Shown piece by piece: positions 45,041-56,213 of a DNA stretch of 64,000 nucleotides. This stretch comes from Chinchilla lanigera. Its lineage: Eukaryota; Chordata; Mammalia; Rodentia; Chinchillidae. The stretch spans positions 3,419,345-3,483,344 of the forward strand of contig NW_004955516.1 of NCBI RefSeq assembly GCF_000276665.1, read 5' to 3'. The position numbers were made by a program, and so were the translations under genes. The notes under the pieces are model-generated. The model saw nothing but the letters and a program-made list of their open reading frames with translations, was not told the DNA's origin and ran no database searches. How positions within the stretch are numbered: position 1 is the first letter of the stretch; each line of letters starts with the position of its first letter.

Positions 45041-46111
45041 TAGAAAACGAAAAGTTTGATAAATAAACAAATAACGTACCTTTTCGCAGTGTAGTGGAAA
45101 GATGGCATGAGAATCTGTGCCTAACCTAGTTTGCAGAGCACGCTCACACCAATTAATGTCAGGGTTTCTGCTCTGCTGTTATGACTCACAGATTTATGCA
45201 TGGTTCAGACCACCCAGTTCTCCTGAAGTATCATTACACTTGACATTTATTTTAAAAATAGCTTCGCTGTTATATAATTCACATACTGTAAAATTCAGCC
45301 ATTTAAAGTACATAGTTCAATGATTTTCATGATGTCCACCAAATGAATAAGTCAAGTTTAAACATTTTTATCACTCCCAAAACAAATTTTGTACCCTTTG
45401 CCCATTGCTCTTCTAACATGCACCCTTATCTCCGTCCTCAGAAATCACTGATCGTATTTTGAATATTTCATATAAATAGAATCACATATTTTTTTTGTTG
45501 ACTACTTTCTTTTACTCAGTGTAGTCATTTTAGGTTGACCCATGGTATAGCGTGTATCAGTACCCCATTCCTTTACATGGATGAATAATATTTCATTGTA
45601 TGGCTACATAGTAGTCTATGTACCCATTCATCAGTTTATAGACATAGGATTGCTCCCACCTTTTGGCTACTATGAATAATACCTCTATGAGCATTCAGTA
45701 CAAGTTTATATGTAGATGTACATTTTCATTTCACCTGAGAATATAACTAGGAGAAGAACTGCTGGATCCTATGGTAATTCTATGTTAACATAGAATCATT
45801 CTGCAGGGCAACTGTGTCACTTTACAATCCAACCAGCAATGTACAGAGGCTTCAACTCCTCCACATTCTTATCAATACTTGTTATTGACTGACTTTTTTA
45901 CTGGAGTCACCTGAGTGGGCGTGAAGTGTTGTCTTATTATGGTTTTGATTTTAGTTTCTCTGAGGACTAATGACGGCATGTTTTCACGTGTTTATTGGCC
46001 ATTTATATATCTCCTTTGGAGAAATGTCTATTCATTTCTTTTGCCCATTTTTTAAATTATGGTGTCTTTCTATCATTAAGTCGTAAGGGTTCTTATCTAT
46101 GTTAGATAAAG

Positions 46112-46200
46112 AGTTGGATGCATGGCGCAGTGGTAGAATGCTTGCCTGGCACATGAAGCCCTAGGTTCAAGCCTCCGCCCTGGAAGAAGAAAAAAAAAAG
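46112..46200 (+). mobile_element. ID SINE, old
   Basis: ttggatgcatggcgcagtgg, gcctggcacatgaagccc, ggttcaagcctccgccc, purine-rich tail. Confidence 0.7.
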
Positions 46201-46464
46201 TTAAAATTTCAGTTACTATACTCTAGACACAAAACCCTTGTCAGATACATGATTTACAGACTTATTCTCCCATTCTGTGTGTTGTCATATCAGTTTCTGA
46301 TGGTGTCTTTTACAAGCACAAAAGTTTAAAATTTGGATCAAGTCCATGCATTTGTTTTTTCTTTTGTTGCTTGTGCTATTGGTGCCATAACGAGAAATTC
46401 ATTGCCAAGTGTGAGCTCATGAAGATTTACTCCTATATTTTTTTTCTAAGAGTTTATAGTTTTA

Positions 46465-46631
46465 ATTTTTTTTTTTCTTTTTTTTTGTCTTTTTGAGACA
46501 GGGTCTCACTGTGCAGTTCAGGCTGGCCTTGAGCTCACTTTGTAGCCCAGGCTGGCCTTGAACTCTCAAGGATCCTCCTAACTCAGTCTCCCAAGTGCTG
46601 GGATTACAGGCGTGCGCCACCACGCCCAGCA
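46465..46631 (-). mobile_element. B1-type SINE
   Basis: Full reverse B1. TSD agtttatagttttaa and agtttacagttttaa. Confidence 0.95.
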
Positions 46632-46686
46632 AGTTTACAGTTTTAACTCTTACTTTAAGGTCTGTGATACACTGTGTTACATTTTC

Positions 46687-46772
46687 TTTTTTTTTGCGGT
46701 ACCAGGGATCAAACTCGCGACCTTCCGCTTGCCAGGCAGGCGCTTATACCACTGAGCTATATCCCCAGCCCC
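46687..46772 (-). mobile_element. ID SINE
   Basis: Reverse strand: ggggctggggatatagctca, gagtttgatccctggtacc. TSD ctgtgttacattttc. Confidence 0.95.
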
Positions 46773-47004
46773 CTGTGTTACATTTTCAATAAGATGTGAG
46801 GTAAGTGTCCAACTTCTTCCTCTCGGATATAGATATTCTTGGGAAGACTGTTCTTTCAGCAACTGCAAGAATACTGGCCTTGGCACTCTCACGGGTTACT
46901 TTATTGCTTTCAACAATGCCTTGAGGCATAAATTGCTCTGCCAACTAATCCAATCCAAACTCTGCCAAACTAATCCAAAAGTTTAGGGTCTTTTGAAAAG
47001 ATAG

Positions 47005-47102
47005 CTGTTTTTTTTTTTTTTTTTTTCCGGTACCAGGAATCAGACTCACGACATTGTGCTTGCCAGGCAGGCGCTGTGCCGCTGAGCTAAATTCCCAGCC
47101 CC
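47005..47102 (-). mobile_element. ID SINE
   Basis: Reverse strand: ggggctgggaatttagctca, gagtctgattcctggtacc. TSD tgaaaagatag. Confidence 0.95.
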
Positions 47103-47537
47103 TGAAAAGATAGTTCTTGAAGTTAGTGTATGAGATTTGCTTTGACCCTGGTAGGGCTCCCCACCAGCTGTTTCCTCTCCAGCAAACTAGCCAGCCTACA
47201 GCCAGCCTATATCCCTCATGAACCTTCAAACCCCTCGCAAAGGCTTTTCACCACAACCTCTATGATTTGGGATCGGCCCTTATGAATGCACTTCTCTATA
47301 CTCTGTTACAGATGAAGTCAGTTCCTTTGGGGAGACATTTATAATCCTCTGTTTTAAGGCTGTCTCCACACTGGAGCAAAATTTCCAAACCATGGCTCTG
47401 GAACTGTGAGTGGGAATAGTCATGTGCTTCGCCCTGCATGCTAGTCCTTGCTGTGTGAGAGCAGTAAGCTCAGGCTTTCTCAGCTTTTCTCTCCCCACAC
47501 GGAGCCTCCATCTAATAAGCTGCAAAAATGACCAAGT
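47103..47537. other. Unassigned
   Basis: An 87-codon frame on the minus strand (47280-47543) has no domain. Nothing else is recognised. Confidence 0.3.
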
Positions 47538-47660
47538 TACCAAGTTTTAGTAGATTTTACCAAGTTTTAGTAGATTACCAAGTTTTAGTAGATTTTCTTG
47601 AGTAAATATTTCTTCCTTACCAAGTTTTAGTAGATTTTCTTGAGTAAATATTTCTTTATT
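47538..47660. repeat. Minisatellite with nested periodicity
   Basis: Four copies of taccaagttttagtagatt (starting 47538, 47558, 47576 and 47618). The last two belong to a larger unit of about 40 bp that also holds tcttgagtaaatatttctt. Confidence 0.95.
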
Positions 47661-47704
47661 TGCTATATGCCCTCAGGACCATTTCCAAGCCTTTGAATAA
47701 TCAG

Positions 47705-47868
47705 GGTTATTTGTTTGTTTGTTTTTTGTTTTGAGACAGGGTCTCACTATGCAGTTCAGGTTGGCCTAGAGCTCACTTTGTAGCCCACACTGGTCTTGAA
47801 CTTGCAGTGATCCTCCTGCTTCAGCCTCCTGAGTGCTGGGATTATAGGCGTGCATCACCACGCCTCAC
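47705..47868 (-). mobile_element. B1-type SINE
   Basis: Reverse B1 with duplication and (GTTT)n run, ending cgtgcatcaccacgcctcac. Confidence 0.9.
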
Positions 47869-47875
47869 TGAATGA

Positions 47876-48053
47876 TTTGTTTTGTTTTGTTTTTCTAAGT
47901 TTTTTTTTTTGTCTTTTCGAGACAGGGTCTCACTATGCAGTTCAGGCTGGACTTGAGCTCACTTTGTAGCCCAGTCTGATCTTGAACTTGCAACAATCCT
48001 CCTGCCTCAGCCTCCCGAGTGCTGGGATTACAGGGGTGCGCCCCCACTCCCGG
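47876..48053 (-). mobile_element. B1-type SINE
   Basis: Second reverse B1 directly beside the first. TSD tgaatgat (47869-47876 and 48054-48061), so it inserted at the head end of its neighbour. Confidence 0.9.
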
Positions 48054-48061
48054 CTTGAATG

Positions 48062-49002
48062 ATGGTTTTTGAAAAATAAATTTGACCAGTTTCTCTGGGG
48101 AAGGATCTGCAGAGCTTCTCGTGCCACTGTCGTGCTGAAAGGGGTGATCCTTGCCTTTTATATTTATATTGATCCATGATTACTACTCTTAAGTATTTTC
48201 TCCTTTAGGCAAAAGTCAAGGTAATGAATTGTAGCCTGCGAGACACAATGCTTCAATGGGCTCAATTACCTTGATAAAGTGGTAGATCATTTGGAAGAAT
48301 TTCCATGAAAAGAGATCTGTCGCTAACAGGTTAACATGGAAAGAGAACCATACACAGAACATGGTATTTTGGGTGATGAACTCACAGTATCACTCTAGGC
48401 TACATTTATCTTTTTTCTTTTTAAATATAACATGTACTGAACTGCTAGAGCTAGTGTTTGATTGATCTGAGCTAGTCATTATCATGCCAAGTGCACTCAA
48501 GGGGGAACAGAACTGTAACTCCTGGCTCAGCATCAAGGTTTAAAAAAATTTTAAAAACTCAATCTCTTTACCACCTACAAAACTACCCTATTAAGCATCT
48601 TCTTTTGCCCTTTTTATTTACCTTCTTTTGCGATAAAACTTTAGTAGCCAATTTATATAATAGCTTGACTTAACCCATGGACTTGTTGAGTGGCCAACTT
48701 CGCAAATACGTTTTTCAGGGAGAACTGTTATTTTAATAACATTGACTCTTTCCAGCAGTGATAATGGCATGGTACTCTTCCTGGACAATGATTTTTGAAT
48801 AGTTCACAATGAGGGACCCAGATTAAGACTGAAAGGTTTCCTAGCCTGAAGGTTTATAAAACTCACTTTGTGTTGAGTCCTTATTAAAGATGATCAAAAT
48901 AGCTCTCTCGCTTTCTCTCTCTACATTTTTGGTTCTCTCCCTTCTTAATAAATCTATTCCTGAGGTCTCTAACTCATATACTATTTTTAAAATCAGCCTA
49001 GG
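48062..49002. other. Repeat-poor unique island
   Basis: About 940 bp with no recognised transposon. The part 48140-48340 is AT/GC mixed with ctcaattaccttgataaagt-type motifs. Function unknown. Confidence 0.35.
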
Positions 49003-49100
49003 GGCTGGGGAATACAGTTAGTGGTAGAGTGTTTACCTAGTATATGCGTGAGGCTCTGGGTTTGATTCCCAGCACCACGAAGGAAAAAAAAAAAAGAAAG
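49003..49100 (+). mobile_element. ID SINE, old
   Basis: ggggctggggaatacagtta, gggtttgattcccagcacc, A-rich tail. Confidence 0.85.
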
Positions 49101-49604
49101 ACTAAAGCCCCAAAATGAAAGACAGCAAGACTGCCGTTTCTCTCCTTTGGGATCGTTGTCCAATGGCATGAAGTCATGAATTAATACATAATAAATGATT
49201 ACTTCTCAGTTCAAGTTCTGATTGACCATATGCTTGAAATAAATACCAATCAAATCATGTACATGTGTTGCAGCTATACTAGTAAGTGCAACAGGAAGAA
49301 AACCATTCTCCAAGGACAGTCTCTCCTCTGAGGGACATTCTGAGAAAAATGAGGACGTATGTGGCTTCCTAAGACTGTACACCAGAAACAACACGAGCAT
49401 TAATGCCACTCTTTTCCCTGGGTAGGAAGAATGCGTGTGCAGATGGGCAGAGCAGGTAGGAGGCCGTGGTGCCAGTTGTCTCATTGTTGATTTTGAGATT
49501 TCACTTTAACCAGTCAAACTCTGGGGAATTTTTTTCTAAAACAACATTTGGCGAAAGATAAATAAATAAAACAAGAACCAAATAAATCTCAGTGCAGTTT
49601 CTTT
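49101..49604. other. Unassigned
   Basis: A 92-codon minus-strand frame (49206-49484) without domain. No repeat recognised. Confidence 0.3.

Positions 49605-49643
<39 letters not shown>
49605..49643. repeat. (TG)n microsatellite
   Basis: About 19 uninterrupted TG units. Confidence 0.97.
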
Positions 49644-49645
<2 letters not shown>

Positions 49646-50639
49646 AAAGTCAATTCCTTTGTAGACAGAAGCTTCTGGTGCAGGAGTCAGTAGGTAACAA
49701 AAGCCTCTAAAGAATTGCTGTTTCCTTCCAGAGCGTTTTGTGGTTGTTGATGTTGCTGTTGGTAAAGCTATAAAAATCACCCTCTTAAAATGTGTCTTTG
49801 AAAAAATAAATTGGTAACACAATTCAATGCCTTAAAATTCTATTTAAAATGCCAACTGATTTCTTTCAGATATGGCTTTGTTTGTTTTAGCCTCCAGAGC
49901 AGCACTGACTTTTATTATTTGCAGTGCAAGCATTTGCAGAGAATTATAGCTGCGCAGTTATATTTAAAGTGAATATTATTTAAGTATTGAAGGCTATGGA
50001 ATTATATTCATTGAAACATAATTAAAGTACAGAGACATATAATAATGAGTGGGTGGAAGTATGTGCAATAATAATTCAAGGTAATCACTGCGTTATGATT
50101 GTGCTGCAGATTAGAGCAGAATATAATGAGGTCTCTCTTTAATGAGAGCACTTTAATTCTGAACCAGATTAGAAGCAAAGAGTGCTTCAGAGAAGTGCCG
50201 GTTACCATTCCTACAATAGAAGCAGGTACAACGATGTTTGTAAAAGAGTTTGCCCTCCGCTTCGGAGCGTGCAGTGAAATGAGAGAATTTCCAACTCACG
50301 CCATCACTTTGATGTGGGGACGCAGAATAGTCTCTGGATCTAACTCCTGAGGGGACTCCCTGAGCCTCTCCCAGTCGATCTCTATCTATCTCTCCAGAGA
50401 ACCGATGCTTTGGCCAAATGGCCTTGGCCTTGGCACTAGAAATACCCCAAATACTCCCTGCAGGATAAGTAGGCTAGGGCCGCTTAGTGCTGTTGAATGA
50501 AGCTAGGTGAAATGGCAGCCCAGGTCTAGGGAGTTAGTTGGCCGGAGTCTTCTGAGTTGTTCTGGGTCAGACCACCCGAGCCCCGCATCTAGTCACACCC
50601 TCTGATTCCTAGGAGGCCTTCAATTTCTGTTTCCGTTTT
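49644..50639. other. Repeat-poor island, candidate conserved noncoding DNA
   Basis: About 1 kb without a recognised repeat. The AT-rich part 49840-50200 holds several TAATTA/ATTA-like cores (cataattaaag, ataataattcaagg). It is the clearest candidate here for conserved noncoding sequence, but conservation is not shown. Confidence 0.4.
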
Positions 50640-51040
50640 TCTTTTGGCCACCCTGCCCACCCTGCCCGCAGCCCCCGGACTGGCTACCTCTTGCATGAGA
50701 AAATGGTCATCCTGAGCTGGCTCTCCTAAACTAGTGCCTAAACTGCGTCTGACTCTTCTACCTCCTGGTCATGGTTCTCCCCAGTCTTAAAGTACCCAGA
50801 AGCCAAACCTATCATCCTAATCTCCCAACAAGTGCACTTTCCCAACCCCTCCTTCCCTGGGAGTCTTCTGAATTCCTCTAATTGTCTGTGGGACTCAGAG
50901 TACAATTTGTGGGTGGTTGCTAAAGTAACATATCACACAAGTCTTCCCAAGAATGTTGTGAGCTCTGTGAGAATTCCTTCAAGACTCTTGGTACCTTCAG
51001 TGACCAGCACAGTGCCTGCCTGCCAGAGGTAGTTCTAGAG
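50640..51040 (+). repeat. Possible L2 remnant
   Basis: The order gtgagctctgtgagaattcc, ggtaccttcagtgaccagc, acagtgcctgcctgcc resembles an L2 tail. Weak match. Confidence 0.4.
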
Positions 51041-51239
51041 CACAGTAGCTAAAACGGTGGGCTCTGTCTATGCAGCATGCATAGAAGGGGAAAGCGGGAG
51101 TGGCAGGTGCCGCCTTCACCGGATGATCATAGGTAATCTCACAGTGACACGGTGGGATAAGCCGTGGGGTAAGCCAGCACCATGTGCCTCCTGATGCGCT
51201 GCACAGAGAAAGACGCAGCATCGTTTTTGTGTCACTTTT

Positions 51240-51520
51240 GCCACAAACGGATAACCTGACTCTAAATAGAAGGGAGTATGAAAAAACCAAATTGAGAGAT
51301 ACTCTATAAAATAATTGGCCTGTACTCTTCAATCATGGCAAGATCATGAGAGACAAAAAATTTGTTTTGAGAGATAAAAATTGAGGAAGCTAAGAGACTA
51401 AAGGATTGTGACAATGGAATACCGCATGTGATCACAGGTTTGATCCTGAGCCAGAAGACTGTTTTTTCCCATGATAGACATAAGTGGAAGAACTGACAGA
51501 ATGTAAGGTAAGATTTGATC
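51240..51520 (+). mobile_element. L1M 3'-UTR fragment
   Basis: ccaaattgagagatactcta, aaaataattggcctgtactc, ttcaatcatggcaagatcat. This is the L1MC/ME 3' UTR order. Confidence 0.65.
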
Positions 51521-51530
51521 ATAGGTACCG

Positions 51531-51690
51531 GATGTGGTGGTGCACAACCGTAATCCCAGCACTTGGGAAGCTGAGGCAGGAGGATTGCTGCAAGTTTAAG
51601 GCCAGCTAGGGCTACATAATGAGTTCAAGGCCAGACTGAACTACATAGTGAGACCTCGTCTCAAAGCAAGACAATATATATATAATAATA
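51531..51690 (+). mobile_element. B1-type SINE
   Basis: ccggatgtggtggtgcac, duplication, gacctcgtctcaaagc, then an (AAT/AT)n tail. Confidence 0.9.
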
Positions 51691-51974
51691 ATAACATTGT
51701 TTTGATGTTAATTGACAATACAGTGACAATTATACCGTATTTATATAAGAGAATGAAACATGTAGGGGTAAAAAAGCTTCACGCTTGCAATTCACTTTTC
51801 AATGGTTCAAAAAAGATTGTATATATTATACATGCATATAACATATATGTAGATAAATGAACATATATATGTGTCCGTATATGTATGTAACATACGTATG
51901 AAGAGATGAATAAAGCAACTTATGGTAAAATATTAACATTTGAGGATGAGGAATACAGAATTCTCAATCATATT

Positions 51975-52118
51975 CTTTTTTTTGAGACAGAATCTTGCTA
52001 TGTAGTTCAGGTAGCCTTAAACTCTGTGTAGCACAGGCTGGCCTCAAATTCATGGCAATCCTCCTGCCTCTGCCTTCTAAGTGCTATGATTACAGGCATA
52101 TGCCACTGCACCCAGTTT
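51975..52118 (-). mobile_element. B1-type SINE, old
   Basis: gagacagaatcttgctatg and the reverse head ending cactgcacccagt. Confidence 0.85.
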
Positions 52119-52191
52119 TAACACTGTTCTTGCAATTTGAATTTGGAAATATGACAAGAAATTTTTTTTTGCTTTTTAAAAACTTTTTTGC

Positions 52192-52390
52192 CATGTGGAC
52201 TCTGATTCGGGGCTTCTCAGATTTAAATCCCAGCTTTGTCACTGACCTCCTGTATGACCTCAGGCACATTATTCAACCTTTGCCGAACTAAATTTCCTTG
52301 TCTGTAGGATAAAGATAAGAACAACACTGTAAAGTGTTCAGCATGGTTCTTAGCTCAGAGTAAGCTCTTAGTGGACGATAACTTCCATTA
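52192..52390 (+). repeat. MIR
   Basis: Well-preserved MIR order: atttaaatcccagctttgtc, cctgtatgacctcaggc, aactaaatttccttgtctgt, gttcagcatggttcttagct. Confidence 0.8.
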
Positions 52391-52602
52391 TTAAAAGGCC
52401 TGGTCCATGTGCTCTGCTGCTTATGGTAAGGATGATGTTGGGGAGTCATGAATTAGTAGGATTGGTAGGTAGCACGTACCACATGTCATGAATCTTGCCT
52501 ACTTCTGGGGGCCTCACTAGCTGCCATGACCGCTGGAAGCCTGTGGAAACTTGTGTCCCTCATCTTTAAGATCATTAGGCTGGATTAAAGAGGATTTAGT
52601 TT

Positions 52603-52706
52603 GGGGCTGGGGATTTGGCTCAGCGGCACAGCACCTGCCTGGCAAGCGCGAGGTCATGAGTTCGATTCCTGGTACCAGAAAAAACAAAACAAAAAAAAAA
52701 AAAAAA
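52603..52706 (+). mobile_element. ID SINE
   Basis: ggggctggggatttggctca, gagttcgattcctggtacc. TSD agaggatttagtt and agaagatttagtt. Confidence 0.95.
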
Positions 52707-53014
52707 AGAAGATTTAGTTAACTTCGGATCCCAATCCAGAGTTCAAACACAATAGGTTGATCACTCTACAAATAAGTTATCTATCAGGCCCCTTAGGGTT
52801 CTATCAGATACATTCCCAGGAGGAGCACACCGCCAGGCATACCACAGGTGCTTTAGACCGGATGCAGAAATCTCTCCTCTCTTCCCTCAGAGAGCTCCAG
52901 TCTTAACGAGGAACATTCTGAATAGCTCAGAATCTTACTTGTTCTGTTGACCCTGAGATCTCATTTCAGAATAATGACTACATGGAAGAGAGAGGGATAA
53001 TTATGGATCATTTA

Positions 53015-53082
53015 CACCACTGATGGCGAACCTTTTAGAGGTTTCAATGATACAAACAGCCCATTCGCCACCGCTAATCTAG
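53015..53082. mobile_element. Possible short hAT-like MITE
   Basis: A 68-bp stretch with inverted ends: actgatggcgaa at left and, in reverse, agcggtggcgaa at right (9 of 12). It resembles the terminal motif of Charlie-type elements. No TSD resolved. Confidence 0.35.
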
Positions 53083-53085
53083 ACC

Positions 53086-53727
53086 AAGACCTTTATTTTT
53101 CTAACGAGGAAACTGAGGCCTGGAAAGCTGATGAGGCATGCTTAGCATTCGTGCGTGGGCTCTGGCACAGGAAGAACTGGAGCAAGTTTCCTAAGTCTCC
53201 TGTCATTATCCTTTCCACGAGGCCACACTGCGTTGCAGGACTGTAATTGGTAAAGCCCAGGAACCACAGGAATGGTTGGCAGTGCTCCCTCATCTTAGGC
53301 TGGTGCCCATCACAATGAAAGGGCTGCTGTGCACAGCACAGTGAGGACCACCTGTCACGGTGATACAGGAAAAGCACAAGAGCAAAGTTGGCAGACTTGT
53401 GGGCAGCCGTTCTCTGTAGGCCCAGGTGGTGAGTTTAATGTTCCCTCAAATTTAGTTGTGCTTCTACTTCACTAGCCAAAATAAAGCCTTTGGATCTCAT
53501 TACACAGTTTACTCCCTTGATTTTTACATCCTCTTTCTTATTTTCTTAATCAAGATGGTTATTAACACTTTTTGTGGTCTAAATTTTTGCCACGCTGCTT
53601 CAGCAATCTTCCTAATTTCTGCTTTGCTTTGACCATCTTAGACTTGAGCTATTGTGTGGTTTCTGTGTGATGCTGACAGTTGTAGAAGGGAAATTAGGAG
53701 TTACTTTTATTATATGTACTTATTTAT
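53086..53727. other. Unassigned
   Basis: A 94-codon minus frame (53093-53377) has no domain. The part 53440-53720 is AT-rich and repeat-poor. Confidence 0.3.
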
Positions 53728-53868
53728 TTTTCCAGACAGGGTCTCACTATGTAGTGCAGGCTGACCTTGAACCCACTATGTAGCCCAGGCTGGCCTCGAA
53801 CTCACAGCAATCCCCTTGTCTCAGCCTCCCAAGTGCTGGGATCACCAACACGTACCACGACGCATGGC
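53728..53868 (-). mobile_element. B1-type SINE
   Basis: Reverse B1 with duplication. TSD aggagttacttttatta. Confidence 0.9.
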
Positions 53869-53972
53869 CCAGGAGTTACTTTTATTATTGATTACTGAAC
53901 CTGTTTTCAAACAACTTGAATGTAAACTTGAAAAACCATAGACTGTTGTAGCTGGACATTTCTTTAGAGTTT

Positions 53973-54130
53973 AGCTGGGCATGGTGACGCATGCCTGTAA
54001 TCCCAGCACTCGGGAGGCTGAGGCAGGAGGTTCGTTGCAAGTTCAATACCAGCTTGGGCTACAAAATGAGCTCAAGGCCAGTCTGAACTACATAGCGAGA
54101 CCCTGTCTCAAGAAGACCAAAAAAAAAAAG
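53973..54130 (+). mobile_element. B1-type SINE
   Basis: gctgggcatggtgacgcatg, duplication, gagaccctgtctcaagaaga, A-tail. Confidence 0.95.
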
Positions 54131-54149
54131 AGCTCATCCTACCCAGGAA

Positions 54150-54238
54150 AGGAGTTGCTGGGCTACTTAGTAAGTTCAAGGTCAGCCTGCACTACATAAT
54201 GAGACCCTGTCTGGAAAAATAAATAAATACATAAAATA
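54150..54238 (+). mobile_element. 5'-truncated B1-type SINE
   Basis: Begins inside the second half (gctgggctacttagtaag), then gagaccctgtctgg and an (AAAT)n tail. Confidence 0.8.
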
Positions 54239-55103
54239 AAAGTAACTCCTACTGCCTATGACAGCTGCAAGTTGGAGCGATTAAATTTTATCAAATCCTC
54301 CTGGAAGGAAGGCACTGTGATTAACACAGAAACATAAGCATCTACTGTCCTTTTCAGTATATGGCTGTCACTTTGAGGTAAGAAAGAAACCGACGGCAAC
54401 CAGACTTTGGAATACCCCCCTGCAATCTATTTTGACTGAAGCCTTCACCCAAAAGAGAGCAAAGCAGACTTCTGAATTTACTGAGGCTATATTATTTGCT
54501 TGGCAAGGTGTTAAAACACATTTTAGAATCTTGCTAGGCATCCAACATAGGCAAGTGCCTTTAAGAAAAAAAATATATATTTATCTCCAAAATATAAGGA
54601 AACAGCATCTTTGAGTCTGAATTTTAAAGCATTGGTATTTTAGAAAAGTCAAACGAACACATCCAAAATCCAGAAGCTTGACTCTCAGCTCTTAGATCTG
54701 AAGGTACTCTGTTAAGTAAAATATTTAGATACCTAAGCTCTAGGATCTGCCTTGATCAGAGTAATCCGTTTCTGTGTAGAAAATTATAAAATTCTAAGAC
54801 ATTTTAATGCTTTGTCTTCAATTTAGTGTGAAAAATTCTGCTGGAAATAGGAAAAAAAATTTTTCAGTAGCCCTTCCCTTCCAGCAGAAACAAGCAGCCT
54901 GCCATGCGCCCTCAGAGCAGACGCCCGAGGGGAGAGGGCGCCCAGAGGCAGCGGCCTGCAGATGTCCGTTCACTCCACATGCGCGGCCCCGACAGCACGC
55001 TCCCTCTGAGGGTCACCATTTGCTCAAGGGGAAAATGAAGAAGAAACAAGCTCCCGGAAATTAGTTCTACTAAGTTTTAAGAAGGCAAGTTTTAAAGACT
55101 AGG
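54239..55103. other. Unassigned, includes a GC-richer patch
   Basis: The patch 54890-55030 contains several CpGs (gacgcccgagg, catgcgcggccccgac). An 85-codon frame (54807-55064) shows no domain. No promoter evidence beyond composition. Confidence 0.3.
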
Positions 55104-55725
55104 AATAGCAAGTAAGCATGTGAAAAGATGTTCCATATCACGTGTCATGAGGGATTTGCGAATTAGAACAAGATACCACTACACATGGAGGGCAGTGGCC
55201 CAAACGTGGAACACTGATAACACTCTAGCCTGGTGCGAAGGTTGAACAATGGGAATTCTCATTACCGGTGGGAATGTAAAATGCTACAGCCACTTTCGAA
55301 AACAAGTTTGGCAGTTGCTTTTACAAAACTAAACAGCTGGGCTTGGGGTTGCACACCTGTAATCCCAGTGTTTGGGACGCTGGGGGAGGAGGATCACTGT
55401 GAACTCAAGACCAACCAGGGCTACAGAGTGAGTTCAAGGCCAGCTTAGACTACACAGTGAGACCCTGTCTCAAAGATCAAACCAAACAAAACAGCTAAGC
55501 ATGCCCTTATCATATGATCAAACAATTGCACTCTTTGAGGGGTTGCAAAGTTATGTCCATACAAAAACCTCCATACAGACATTTATATCAGCTTCGTTCA
55601 TAACAAAAACTTGGAAACAATCAAGATGTCCTTCGGTAGGTAAATGAGTAAATAGCTAGACACTGGGATGTTATTCAACACTGGAAAGAAGTGAGTTTTC
55701 AAGTCAAGAAAAGACATGAAAAACT
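55104..55725 (+). mobile_element. L1M ORF2 3' part, left of inversion
   Basis: gcatgtgaaaagatgttcca, agataccactacacatg, ccggtgggaatgtaaaatgc, gttattcaacactggaaag, then aaaagacatgaaaaact. The L1 continues in reverse orientation at 57436. A B1 interrupts it (55336-55488). Confidence 0.85.
55336..55488 (+). mobile_element. B1-type SINE
   Basis: Diverged B1 with duplication. TSD aaacagct (55331-55338, 55489-55496). Confidence 0.85.
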
Positions 55726-55833
55726 GGGGCTGGGGATTTAGCTCAGCGGCAAAGCGCCTGCCTGGCAAGTGCAAGGTCGTGAGTTCGGTTCCCGGTACTG
55801 GAGAAAAACCAAAAAAAAACAAAAAAACAAAAA
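55726..55833 (+). mobile_element. ID SINE at left inversion breakpoint (ID1)
   Basis: Full-length A58G-group ID with a compound A-tail. Its left TSD is tgaaaaact (55717-55725). The partner TSD is missing on the right and lies inverted at 57436-57444. Confidence 0.95.
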
Positions 55834-55848
55834 TAAATCCCCAGCCCC
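55834..55848 (-). mobile_element. ID2, 5' fragment (15 nt)
   Basis: taaatccccagcccc is the reverse of the ID head. It is followed by the LTR copy of the ID2 TSD (ccagtgatataatt, 55850-55863). Confidence 0.85.
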
Positions 55849-55849
55849 T

Positions 55850-56213
55850 CCAGTGATATAATTCAATGTGAGTCTAAGGGCCTGATGACTGGCCTTGTGG
55901 GGGGCACTGATGTGAGCCCCTGAATTGGAGGCCCAAAAACTAGGAATTTCAAGGGCAAGAGAAGATGAACATCTTCATTCAAGAAGAGAGAAAGAGAATT
56001 CACACTTACTCCATCTTTTTGTTCAGGTTGGACCCTCAATAAATTGGATGATACCCACACATGTTGGGCAGGGCACATCTTCTTTACTCAGTCTACTGAT
56101 TCAAATGCTAATCTCTTCCAAATCACTCTCACCAACACACCCAAAATAACATCTTGCCAGCTATGTGGGTGTCCCTTAGCCCAGTCAAGGTGATACATAT
56201 AATTAACCATCAC
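55850..56213 (-). mobile_element. MLT2-type ERVL LTR, 5' part, inverted
   Basis: Right end reads cagtcaaggtgatacatata and attaaccatcac, the reverse of an MLT2 start. At the left it stops at aattatatcactgg (reverse), the ID2 target site. The 3' part is at 57501-57670. Confidence 0.8.

Larger units (their letters stand above)
45235..46830 (-). mobile_element. L1M LINE, antisense
   Basis: cattcatcagtttatagaca, ccttttggctactatgaata, agaagaactgctggatcc, accagcaatgtacagaggc, then tcagatacatgatttacaga. Interrupted by two IDs and a B1. Confidence 0.8.

Noticed and set aside
47538..47660. CRISPR-like array
   Set aside because: Units are directly adjacent or in nested tandem with no unique spacers of constant length, and the DNA is mammalian.
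54890..55030. CpG island promoter
   Set aside because: Too short and only mildly CpG-rich; no first-exon signal.
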